Positions 23,680 through 30,199 of a stretch of DNA of 30,199 bases are shown here, in pieces. The stretch spans positions 1 through 30,199 of the forward strand of contig CAUVOF010000014.1 in the NCBI GenBank assembly GCA_963553325.1. The letters are read 5' to 3'. Within the stretch, counting starts at the first letter, position 1, and the number at the start of each line of letters is the position of its first letter. Source of the stretch: Cardiobacterium sp963553325. Lineage in GTDB: Bacteria; Pseudomonadota; Gammaproteobacteria; Cardiobacteriales; Cardiobacteriaceae. Both the position numbers and the translations under genes were made by a program. Under the pieces are notes generated by a model. That model did not search any database. It was not told the DNA's origin and saw only the letters and a list, made by a program, of their open reading frames with translations.

Positions 23680-24810
23680 CTACTTCGCCTTGTCGTCACC
23701 ACGTGGCGGATTTGCCGCCAGCGTTTGCATTTCTTTGTCGAACTGTTCGCAGCGGTAGCGCCAGGTGTCTTTGTGGCTGGCGGCGAGCGGGCGGCCGCTT
23801 GGCAGGAATACGGTCATCGGGTCATGCGGCACGTCGTCAATGCGCACTTCGTAGTGCAGGTGGCTGCCGGTGGAACGGCCGCTGTTGCCGACGTTGCCGA
23901 TAACTTGCCCGCGTTTGACGCTGGCGCCGGTTGTGGTGTCGATGTCGGAAAGGTGGGCATAGCGCGTTTGGTAGCCGTTGTCGTGGTCGATGATGACAAC
24001 GCGGCCGTAGCCGCCCTGCCAACCAGCAAAACGCACGATGCCGTCGCCGGTGGCGCGTACTGGCGCGCCGTAGGCGGCTTTGAAGTCGGTGCCTTCGTGC
24101 GGGCGGATGATGCGGGTGATGGGATGGTAACGCGCCGGGTCAAAGGGCGAGCTGATGTGGTCGTAGCTGTCAAGCGGGATGCGATCCATCATCGCTTCCG
24201 GCGCGTTGCCGTCGGCGTCGTAGTACCAGGCGTTTTTGTTCTCGATGCGCGCATACCAGGTTTCGTGGTTGCTGCGGCTATTAAGGCGCACCGCGATGAT
24301 TTTGCTGTTTTTCGGGTCGGTTTTGCCGTCTTTTTCGTAGTCGGCATAGTAGAGGTCAATGTGGCTGATGGTCGGGTCTTCAAAGCGGCTTTGCAGGGGG
24401 GCAAGTTGTTCCAGCAGGGTCGGGTTCAAGCCGCTTTTGTGCAGGTTGTACCAGTAGTCGCCATCGGGGAAACGCCAGCTTTGGTAGTGTTTGTGGAAGC
24501 GGCCGCTGTCGGCGGTTTTCGCCGCGGGCTTGGCAGAGAGCGGCGGGCCGGGGATTTCTTTCGGCGTGGCGGGCGGTTGCGGCGGCTGTGCGGCGATTTC
24601 TTCTTCCCAATCGTCCAGCCCTTCTGCGAGTTTGCCGTCTGCCGGGGTTATCGGTTCGCGCGGGCTTACGGTATGATGCGCGCTCTTGTATTCGGGCAGC
24701 CAGAAATCCGCTGGCAACAGGGCATACAAGGCGACGCCGAGGAAGCCGATAAGGGCTAGCCACGGCAAGAGGCGTTGCTGGGTGCGGTCGTTGTGCGGGT
24801 GTTGTGGCAT
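23680..24810 (-). CDS. M23-family peptidoglycan endopeptidase
   Basis: A 376-residue membrane-anchored zinc peptidase. A membrane segment lies at about residues 14-33; a Pro/Ala-rich linker follows (AAQPPQPPATPKEIPGPPL), then a middle domain (about 100-220) and the M23 LytM domain. The zinc and catalytic motifs are intact: HEGTDF (HxxxD) near residue 241 and HLHYEVR (HxH) near 317, with YGRVVIIDHDNGYQTRYAHLS between. Such enzymes cut peptide cross-links during cell-wall growth. ATG 24810 has AGGAAGGA upstream; a longer frame to 25017 overlaps tyrS and is unlikely. It diverges from tyrS with a 57-bp gap. Confidence 0.9.
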   Translation of the reverse strand: MPQHPHNDRTQQRLLPWLALIGFLGVALYALLPADFWLPEYKSAHHTVSPREPITPADGKLAEGLDDWEEEIAAQPPQPPATPKEIPGPPLSAKPAAKTADSGRFHKHYQSWRFPDGDYWYNLHKSGLNPTLLEQLAPLQSRFEDPTISHIDLYYADYEKDGKTDPKNSKIIAVRLNSRSNHETWYARIENKNAWYYDADGNAPEAMMDRIPLDSYDHISSPFDPARYHPITRIIRPHEGTDFKAAYGAPVRATGDGIVRFAGWQGGYGRVVIIDHDNGYQTRYAHLSDIDTTTGASVKRGQVIGNVGNSGRSTGSHLHYEVRIDDVPHDPMTVFLPSGRPLAASHKDTWRYRCEQFDKEMQTLAANPPRGDDKAK

Positions 24811-24867
24811 GTTCCTTCCTGTAGCGCGCGTAATGGCGCGCATTTTATGCTTTTTTCCGGAGGTTTT

Positions 24868-26064
24868 ATGGTTTTGGACGAGCAATTGGCGCTGTTTCGC
24901 CGCGGCGCGGTGGATTTTGTCGGTGAAGAGGATTTGCGCACGAAGCTCGCGGCTGGCAAGAAGCTGCGCGTCAAGCTCGGCATGGACCCGACCGCACCGG
25001 ATTTGCATTTTGGCCACACGGTGGTGCTGAACAAGTTACGCCAGTTCCAGGATGCCGGGCATCAGGTGCTGTTTTTGATTGGCGATTTCACCGCGCTGAT
25101 TGGCGACCCTTCCGGTAAAAGCGCGACCCGCCCGCCGCTCTCACCGGAGCAGGTGCTTGCCAATGCCGAGACGTACAAGGCGCAGGTCTTCAAGATTCTC
25201 GACCCGGCGAAGACCGAGGTGATGTTCAACTCGCACTGGATGGGGCCGATGTCTTCGACCGAGATGATTCGCCTCGCCGCCAAATACACGGTAGCGCGCA
25301 TTTTGGAACGCGACGATTTCCACAAACGCTATACCGAAGGGCGGCCGATTGCCGTGCATGAGTTTTTGTACCCGCTGACGCAGGGCTATGATTCGGTCGC
25401 GATGGAAGCGGACGTCGAACTCGGCGGCACCGACCAGAAGTTCAACCTCTTGGTCGGCCGCGATTTGCAGCGCGAATACGGCCAGTCGCCGCAAGCCATC
25501 ATCACCATGCCGATTTTGGAAGGGCTGGACGGCGTGCAGAAGATGAGCAAGTCGCTCGGCAACTACATCGGTATTTTTGACCCGGCGAACGAGATGTTCG
25601 GCAAGATTATGTCGGTGTCTGACGAGCTGATGTGGCGCTGGTTTACCCTGCTTTCCTTCCGTTCGCTCGATGAGATTGAAACCCTCAAACGCGAGGTGGC
25701 AGGCGGGCGCAACCCACGCGATGTGAAGTTTGAGCTGGCGCGCGAACTGGTCGCCCGTTTTCATGATGAGGCGGCGGCAGAGGCGGCGCAGGAAGCCTTC
25801 ATCAACCGCTTTGCCAAAAACGAAATTCCAGAAGACCTCGAAGAAATCCGTATTGACGCGCCCGATGGCGAACTCGGCATTGCCCACGTCTTGAAAGCAG
25901 CGGGGCTGGTCGCCAGCACCTCGGAAGGGCTGCGCATGGTCGATGGCGGCGCGGTCAAAGTTGATAACGAGCGCGTCGAAAGTCGCGATTTCAAGCTGGC
26001 ACGCGGCTTCAGCGGCATCGTGCAGGCGGGCAAACGTCGCATCGTCAAGGTGGTCATCGCATGA
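24868..26064 (+). CDS. tyrS: Tyrosyl-tRNA synthetase
   Basis: A 398-residue class I aminoacyl-tRNA synthetase that charges tRNA-Tyr. The HIGH-type motif is PDLHFGHT (about residues 48-55), and KMSKS lies around residue 227; GGTDQKFNLLVGR is the tyrosine/ATP site. A C-terminal S4 RNA-binding domain (about 335-398, DGGAVKVDNERVESRDFKLARG) completes it. The length fits the TyrRS type found in many gammaproteobacteria (TyrZ-like). GGAGG lies 5 nt before ATG 24868. Its stop overlaps the protease start by 4 nt (ATGA), so the protease and FHA genes are likely on the same transcript. Confidence 0.96.
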   Translation: MVLDEQLALFRRGAVDFVGEEDLRTKLAAGKKLRVKLGMDPTAPDLHFGHTVVLNKLRQFQDAGHQVLFLIGDFTALIGDPSGKSATRPPLSPEQVLANAETYKAQVFKILDPAKTEVMFNSHWMGPMSSTEMIRLAAKYTVARILERDDFHKRYTEGRPIAVHEFLYPLTQGYDSVAMEADVELGGTDQKFNLLVGRDLQREYGQSPQAIITMPILEGLDGVQKMSKSLGNYIGIFDPANEMFGKIMSVSDELMWRWFTLLSFRSLDEIETLKREVAGGRNPRDVKFELARELVARFHDEAAAEAAQEAFINRFAKNEIPEDLEEIRIDAPDGELGIAHVLKAAGLVASTSEGLRMVDGGAVKVDNERVESRDFKLARGFSGIVQAGKRRIVKVVIA

Positions 26065-27359
26065 GAAAACTGCTCCTCCTCGGCGCGTTGCTCGCCGGCA
26101 GCGCCCTTGCCCAGCCTGTAATGCCCACACAGAATGAAAAGGGCGAACCCGCCGCAGTGCCGTTCTCGGTCAATGCGCTTTTCGCCTCTTACAAACCGAG
26201 CATCTACCAAGTGCGCACCATCAACACCGCGACGGGTCAGAAAACCAGCATCGGCTCCGGCTTCGTCATCGGCGACGGCAAAATGATTGCCACCAACTAC
26301 CACGTCATCGCCGACGCGGTAAACAAAGAAAAGCACGAAATCGAATACATCAGCACCGACGACCGCGAAGGCAAACTGCGCCTGCTCGCAGTCGATGTCG
26401 TGCATGACCTCGCCATCGTCGCCGCCGACCACGAGCTCGGCAAGCCCTTCAAACTGCTCGGCGGCGTGCCAGAGCAGGGCGAAGCGCTCTACGCATTAGG
26501 CAACCCCGGCGATTTGGGATTTATCATCGTCGATGGCATCAATAACGGCATCCTGCAAAAAAGCGCGCGCTCGCGCATCCTCTTCTCCGGCGCGATAAAC
26601 AGCGGCATGAGCGGCGGGCCGACGGTGAACAAAAACGGCGAAGTAGCGGGCATCAACGTCGAAAGCCAGGGCAACGACATCGGCTTCCTCGTGCCGGCAA
26701 GCCACCTCATCGACCTGCTCAAGCAGGCAGAAAGCGGCGTGGTAAACATCAACGAATCCATCGCCGACCAACTCTTTGCCGACAACGACAAATACTACAC
26801 CCCGTTTTTCAGCGGCAAATGGAAGACAGCCACCATCGGCCATTTCAAAGTACCGACCGAAATCGGCGGCGACCTGCGCTGCTGGGACGTCTCGCCCGAA
26901 GCACAGCTAGAAGACCTCGCCGTTAGCGAATCCGTCGTCTGCCAGTCCGACCGCACCACCTACATCAGCCGCGACGTACAAATCGGCGTGATGGGCTTCA
27001 TTTACAGCAACTTCTACGCGCGCGAACCGATGCTGACCTCGCGCTTCTACCGCCTCTACAGCCAAGAATACCGCCTGCCCTACGAACACCGCAGCAGCCG
27101 CGATTTTGGCGACTTCAACTGCAAGGCGGACTTCGTCGCCATTGGTGGCAAACCCTTCAAAACCACCTACTGCACCCAGCCGTCGAAAAAATTCATCAAA
27201 GACGGCGAGCCGGTCTCCGACCTCTACCTCATTGCCGCGCAAATCGGTGAAAAACAACAAGGCTTCACCATCGCCCTGATGCTCACCGGCATCCAGGAAA
27301 CCCTCGGCAAGCGCGTCATGGCACACATACTGGAACAAATCACATGGCAACAGAACTGA
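26061..27359 (+). CDS. HtrA-like trypsin-type serine protease, secreted
   Basis: A 432-residue protein with a Sec signal peptide (MRKLLLLGALLAGSALA) and a chymotrypsin-fold protease. The catalytic triad is intact: His81 (ATNYHVIAD), Asp116 (HDLAIV) and Ser184 (NSGMSGGP). The protease part ends near residue 230. About 200 residues of an unassigned domain follow, with several Cys (LRCWD, VVCQS, FNCKAD, TYCTQ), in place of the PDZ domains of DegP/DegS. So it is not a standard HtrA. It is probably periplasmic. It overlaps tyrS by 4 nt and the FHA gene by 16 nt, which suggests joint work with the FHA/membrane protein. Confidence 0.85.
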   Translation: MRKLLLLGALLAGSALAQPVMPTQNEKGEPAAVPFSVNALFASYKPSIYQVRTINTATGQKTSIGSGFVIGDGKMIATNYHVIADAVNKEKHEIEYISTDDREGKLRLLAVDVVHDLAIVAADHELGKPFKLLGGVPEQGEALYALGNPGDLGFIIVDGINNGILQKSARSRILFSGAINSGMSGGPTVNKNGEVAGINVESQGNDIGFLVPASHLIDLLKQAESGVVNINESIADQLFADNDKYYTPFFSGKWKTATIGHFKVPTEIGGDLRCWDVSPEAQLEDLAVSESVVCQSDRTTYISRDVQIGVMGFIYSNFYAREPMLTSRFYRLYSQEYRLPYEHRSSRDFGDFNCKADFVAIGGKPFKTTYCTQPSKKFIKDGEPVSDLYLIAAQIGEKQQGFTIALMLTGIQETLGKRVMAHILEQITWQQN

Positions 27360-28243
27360 CCGTCGAAAACCAGGACAACATCCACCGCATCCAAAACTAC
27401 CCGGTACGCATCGGCCGCGCCAAAGACAACGACATCATCGTCAAAGCGCCCTTTGTCGCCGACTACCACGCCGTCATCGAACAAGGTGCGCAGGGGCTGA
27501 CCATCCGCAGCCTCGAACAAAGCCACGCCAACGGCGAGCGCATCCCGACCACGCGCCCGCTTGCCAGCAACACCCTGCTGCAAATCGGCACCGCCACCCT
27601 GAAACTCTGGCTCGATTCCGACAAACCGATGCCGCTCGCCCACAAACAGCGGCGCTGGTGGCCAATCTTCACCCACCCGCTCGCGGTTGGCGCCTGGTTT
27701 ATCGCCGCCATCGCCCTCACCATGTGGCAGGGCTACCTCGAAAGCGCGCAAAGCTACATCGTCGATTACAACCGCCTCATCACCACCATCAACATCCTGC
27801 TTGGCCTCACCTGGATTACCCACAGCATGATTCAGCCCATCGCACGGCGCTACCTCATCCTGCCCATCCTCGGCCTCATCAGCGCCTACAGCACATTGGG
27901 CGACCTGCTTACCGTCGCCGCCGACTGGTACGGCTTCCAAATTAACAGCACCAGCACCGATACCTGGGCGACCGTCCTCGGCTTTGCCGCCTTCCTCTGG
28001 CTCTACCGTGCCTTCCTGCGCGACCACGTGCCGCTCGCCGGCCGCATCCTTTGGCGCGCCACCGCCTTGACCCTCTTGCCAACGCTGCTGCTCGTCGCCT
28101 ACGGCTACCTGCGCGAGCACGATTTCTTCAGCCAGCGCCCCGGCAGTTACCCCGTTTACCCGAACAAACTGCATAGCAGCGTCCTCTTTAATGGACAAAT
28201 AAAACAAATCGAAAACTTCTTTTCGATTGACAAAAACGAATAA
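27344..28243 (+). CDS. FHA-domain integral membrane protein
   Basis: A 299-residue protein. An N-terminal forkhead-associated domain (about residues 5-92) shows GR at 24-25, NDI at 29-31, YHAVIE with His42, and HANGERI with the conserved Asn-Gly. The Ser normally three residues before the His is Ala39, so phospho-Thr binding may be lost or altered. About six membrane segments follow (from PIFTHPLAVGAWFIAAIALT to LLPTLLLVAYGYL) and a short tail. FHA domains bind phosphothreonine peptides; no kinase is in view. It overlaps the protease gene by 16 nt. Its last codons contain the palindrome and the -35 box of the dps promoter. Confidence 0.82.
   Translation: MATELTVENQDNIHRIQNYPVRIGRAKDNDIIVKAPFVADYHAVIEQGAQGLTIRSLEQSHANGERIPTTRPLASNTLLQIGTATLKLWLDSDKPMPLAHKQRRWWPIFTHPLAVGAWFIAAIALTMWQGYLESAQSYIVDYNRLITTINILLGLTWITHSMIQPIARRYLILPILGLISAYSTLGDLLTVAADWYGFQINSTSTDTWATVLGFAAFLWLYRAFLRDHVPLAGRILWRATALTLLPTLLLVAYGYLREHDFFSQRPGSYPVYPNKLHSSVLFNGQIKQIENFFSIDKNE
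28207..28228. promoter_or_regulatory. Perfect palindrome overlapping the dps -35 box
   Basis: AATCGAAAA / TTTTCGATT, 9-bp perfect arms around CTTC. The last two bases are the first two of the dps -35 hexamer. It looks like an operator for a dimeric regulator; it does not resemble the Fur consensus. It lies inside the last codons of the FHA gene. Confidence 0.55.
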
Positions 28244-28254
28244 CTACCTATAAT
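28227..28254 (+). promoter_or_regulatory. Near-consensus sigma-70 promoter of dps
   Basis: TTGACA, a 16-bp spacer, then TATAAT: both hexamers exact. Transcription should start near 28261, about 50 nt before dps. Confidence 0.88.
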
Positions 28255-28309
28255 GCGCACCCGTTGAAAGACAAAAACCTCAAACCCCAAACTACAGGAG
28301 CAAAAACCC

Positions 28310-28780
28310 ATGAGTATCAACATTGGCATGACCGAAAGCCAACGCCAAACCATCGCCGAAGGCCTTTCCAAAGTCCTGGCCGACAGCTACAGCCTTTACC
28401 TGAAAACCCACAAATTCCACTGGAACGTAGAAGGCCCGATGTTCCGCACCCTGCACCTCATGTTTGAAGAGCAGTACACCGAACTGGCAACCGCCGTTGA
28501 CGAAATCGCCGAACGCATCCGCGCCCTCGGCTTCCCGGCACCGGGTTCCTACAGCGAATTTGCCGCCCTCACCAGCATCAAAGAATGCAACGGCAAAACC
28601 GACGCGCTCGGCATGATCCGCGAACTGGTCGAAGGCCAAGAAACCGTGGTGCGCACCTGCCGCGCCCTCTTCCCAGCCGTTGACGAAGCCAACGACGAAC
28701 CGACCGCCGACCTCCTCACCACCCGCATGCAAACCCACGAAAAAACCGCGTGGATGCTGCGCGCCATGCTGGAAAAATAA
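28310..28780 (+). CDS. dps: Dps-family DNA-binding/ferritin-like protein
   Basis: A 156-residue four-helix protein. Dps dodecamers oxidise Fe(II) with peroxide, store the iron and shield DNA in oxidative stress or starvation. The ferroxidase segment is visible: KTHKFHWNVEGPMFRTLHLMF (about residues 32-52), then VDEIAERIRALG (about 62-73), with His, Asp and Glu ligands at the usual places. The N-terminus is short and has few Lys or Arg, so direct DNA binding is uncertain. AGGAG lies about 9 nt before the ATG. It has its own strong promoter with a palindromic operator candidate and its own terminator, so it is probably a single-gene unit. Confidence 0.94.
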   Translation: MSINIGMTESQRQTIAEGLSKVLADSYSLYLKTHKFHWNVEGPMFRTLHLMFEEQYTELATAVDEIAERIRALGFPAPGSYSEFAALTSIKECNGKTDALGMIRELVEGQETVVRTCRALFPAVDEANDEPTADLLTTRMQTHEKTAWMLRAMLEK

Positions 28781-28805
28781 AAAACCATCACAACACACAC
28801 CTCGC

Positions 28806-28836
28806 AAAAAAACCCGCCTAATGGCGGGTTTTTTTT
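28806..28836 (+). terminator. Rho-independent terminator of dps
   Basis: A GC stem ACCCGCC / GGCGGGT extended by A-T pairs, with a 4-nt loop and a run of eight T, 26 nt after the dps stop. The A run on the other side could also stop minus-strand transcripts. Confidence 0.93.
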
Positions 28837-28882
28837 ACGCGCGGCGTGACTAGCGTTACTCGGATGGCGTTGCACGGGGCGT

Positions 28883-28914
28883 TTTATAGCCTTCCACCGA
28901 TGGATGGCTATAAA
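28883..28914. repeat. Hairpin across the stop of the membrane protein gene
   Basis: TTTATAGCC / GGCTATAAA arms (9 bp perfect), then a one-base mismatch and a further TCCA/TGGA pairing around CCGA. The stop codon at 28908-28910 lies in one arm. No T run follows on the minus strand, so it is not a standard terminator. Confidence 0.7.
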
Positions 28915-29639
28915 TAGGCGTGGCAATTCATCAACGCCGCCCAGCCAAAAATGAATCCGCCGAAGAACAGCGGTAGCAGTAACACGATGAAGATCAGGAT
29001 GCGGATTCCGCGCGGCAGCGGCAGCAGCACGATGCCAATAATGGGTAACAGCACCATGAGGATCAGGGCGATGACATCGCTTCCGTTGCGCAAGAACGTG
29101 CAAGGCGCAAACGGCGACAAAAAAATGCCAGGAATGCTCAGCGGCGCGCTGATGAGCAGAAGCGGCACGACAAAGGCAGCCAAGGTCTCGCTTATGTACT
29201 TTCGTTCTGACGACGGCGGCGGCGCCTCGACAGGTGCGCCCTGATAACGCTCGGCGTGGATGGGATTGCCCTCGGCATCGCCATAAATCATGTAGCGCAG
29301 CTCGCGCTCGGCGAAGCGGCTACGCCCGATGACAGTCAAGCGACCGCTGGCGACGATGTGGATTTCTTCCACCGCAAAACCGCTGACGACGGCGGCTGCA
29401 TCTTGCGGCGCAATCCAAGTGTCGCTGGTGAGAGCGCTACTCAGGCAGGTGAGCAGACGCTGTTGCCATTCCCCGGCATGGTCGTTGATGCGTTGCAAAG
29501 TAGCGAGGGCGGCCGCCGCCGGACGTTCATGGTTGCCCTGCTCCGGCGCGAGCTGTAGCGCCACCGCCTCGCCGCGCTTATTTTTCCAGGTGGCAGTGCC
29601 TTCATAACAATGACTTTGCGGGTTATAGCGCAAGTCCAC
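28908..29639 (-). CDS. Membrane protein of unknown function, possibly DUF2262-like N-terminus
   Basis: A 243-residue protein. Residues 1-145 are soluble; LTSDTWIAPQD followed by FAVEEIHIVASGRLTVIGRS and LRYMIYGDAEGNPIHAERY faintly recall DUF2262-type domains, which I cannot confirm. Three hydrophobic segments follow (about 153-175, 189-207 and 212-235), ending close to the C-terminus. I chose the GTG at 29639: AGGAG lies 7 nt upstream and the small ORF before it ends 1 nt away (TGA-G-GTG). No ATG fits as well, and the frame further upstream overlaps the small ORF. Translation is probably coupled to the small ORF and gshB. Confidence 0.65.
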   Translation of the reverse strand: MDLRYNPQSHCYEGTATWKNKRGEAVALQLAPEQGNHERPAAAALATLQRINDHAGEWQQRLLTCLSSALTSDTWIAPQDAAAVVSGFAVEEIHIVASGRLTVIGRSRFAERELRYMIYGDAEGNPIHAERYQGAPVEAPPPSSERKYISETLAAFVVPLLLISAPLSIPGIFLSPFAPCTFLRNGSDVIALILMVLLPIIGIVLLPLPRGIRILIFIVLLLPLFFGGFIFGWAALMNCHAYL

Positions 29640-29640
29640 C

Positions 29641-29787
29641 TCAGCGCTCCTGCCCGCTACAGCAGGGGCAACCCGGCACGTGGTCGCTTTCGCCTTCGGC
29701 GTCTTCTGCCAGCCGCGCGTAGCGCCAGAGCAGCGCCTCGCCTTGCAGTTGCTCGTCTTTGCCGGGTTTCTTCTCAACGGGCTTCAT
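29641..29787 (-). CDS. 48-residue Cys-rich small protein coupled to gshB
   Basis: A short ORF beginning MKPVEKKPGKDEQLQGEALL and ending VPGCPCCSGQER, with Cys at 40, 42 and 43. Its ATG overlaps the gshB stop (ATGA) and has GGGAGG 8-9 nt upstream, a far better ribosome site than chance would supply; its stop lies 1 nt before the next gene. The charged helix-like first 30 residues and the Cys cluster at the end could bind metal or be glutathionylated; that is speculation. I do not recognise the family. Placement makes a real gene likely. Confidence 0.7.
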   Translation of the reverse strand: MKPVEKKPGKDEQLQGEALLWRYARLAEDAEGESDHVPGCPCCSGQER

Positions 29788-30199
29788 GCCAGCCCCTCCC
29801 AAAAGCGACGTGCCACTTGCTGCCCGGTCGCCTTCTCAATTTCGCGCATACAGGTGGGGCTGGTAACGTTTAACTCCGTCAAATAACCGCCGATGACATC
29901 CAGCCCGACCAAATACAAATTCTGCTCGGCAAGGATGGGCTTGACCTGCTCGACAATCCACCACTCGCGCTCGTTGAGCGGCTGCACCACACCACGCCCG
30001 CCGGCGGCAAGATTGGCGCGGAACTCGCCCTCGGCAGGCAGGCGCGCGAGACCATGATCGACCGCCTCGCCGTTGATGACGAGAATGCGCTTGTCGCCCT
30101 CGCTCACCTTGTCCAAATAGCGCTGCACCATCAGCGTTTGCAGACCGTCCGGGTTCATCGCGTCCAAAATCGCGTTGGTGTTCTTGTCGCCCTGGGTCA
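29784..30199 (-). CDS. gshB: Glutathione synthetase, 3' part (cut by window end)
   Basis: The C-terminal ~138 residues of GshB, the ATP-grasp enzyme that joins gamma-glutamylcysteine and glycine. Visible are NAILDAMNPDGLQTLMVQRYL, EGDKRILVINGEAVDHGLAR, the ATP-grasp end LVGLDVIGGYLTELNVTSPT (metal and nucleotide ligands) and CMREIEKATG. The frame is open to the window edge (TQGDKNTNAI just before), so the 5' part lies outside. The stop overlaps the small Cys-rich ORF by ATGA. Glutathione made here could serve the GST-like protein at the other end of the window. Confidence 0.96.
   Translation of the reverse strand, partial: TQGDKNTNAILDAMNPDGLQTLMVQRYLDKVSEGDKRILVINGEAVDHGLARLPAEGEFRANLAAGGRGVVQPLNEREWWIVEQVKPILAEQNLYLVGLDVIGGYLTELNVTSPTCMREIEKATGQQVARRFWEGLA

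Noticed and set aside
23599..24759. Plus-strand ORF of 386 codons
   Set aside because: It is antisense to the M23 peptidase gene, whose zinc motifs are intact; composition is Val/Ala/Gly-rich as for GC shadow frames.
24824..24841. GCGCGC-N6-GCGCGC between the M23 gene and tyrS
   Set aside because: Short, self-complementary GC words are expected in this DNA; no supporting evidence for an operator.
25141..26130. Minus-strand ORF of 329 codons over tyrS
   Set aside because: Shadow of tyrS, which is complete with HIGH and KMSKS motifs.
27224..28207. Minus-strand ORF of 327 codons over the FHA gene
   Set aside because: Shadow frame; the plus strand has the clear FHA and membrane-helix pattern.

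Overview
The window reads as chromosomal DNA of a host-associated gammaproteobacterium. The backbone genes are G+C-rich, and there is a class III (oxygen-sensitive) ribonucleotide reductase, a type IV pilus minor-pilin operon and an ArcD-type antiporter. I suspect Cardiobacteriaceae (Cardiobacterium or a relative). That is an impression from protein character and gene mix, not something proven here. I see no prophage, insertion sequence, CRISPR array or rRNA operon.

Layout: (1) 1-2.7 kb: a small YeaQ/GlsB-type membrane protein (-), diverging from hemE, an acidic Asp/His-rich protein and a GST-like protein (+), ending in a strong terminator. (2) 2.7-5.2 kb: nrdG-nrdD behind two tandem NrdR-box-like sites. 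(3) 5.2-12.5 kb (-): an A/T-rich operon pilY1-pilV-pilW-pilX-fimT-pilE, with an exact sigma-54 promoter match in front of pilY1. (4) 12.6-17.4 kb (-): pepD, sohB, a two-gene ABC exporter, rpmG, rpmB and tRNA-Phe. (5) 17.5-20.5 kb (+): nagZ, a DsrE-like gene, a purine phosphoribosyltransferase and two small lipoproteins. (6) 20.6-24.8 kb: an ArcD-like antiporter whose last membrane helix lies behind an in-frame stop (+), then a ScsD-like thioredoxin, tRNA-Leu, a methyltransferase and an M23 peptidase (-). (7) 24.9-28.8 kb (+): tyrS, an HtrA-like protease, an FHA-domain membrane protein and dps. (8) 28.9-30.2 kb (-): the 3' part of gshB, a 48-codon Cys-rich ORF coupled to it, and a membrane protein of unknown role.

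The most unusual signals are these. A 35-bp palindromic element occurs three times, each copy starting 4-9 nt after a stop codon and in the same orientation relative to the gene it follows. A perfect 13-bp-arm palindrome is built into the prepilin leader of PilV. An apparent nonsense codon precedes the final helix of the ArcD-like antiporter. A periplasmic protease gene overlaps an FHA/membrane protein gene. A perfect palindrome overlaps the -35 box of a near-consensus dps promoter. A small ORF overlaps the gshB stop by ATGA. All family assignments are from reading the translations; no database search was run.
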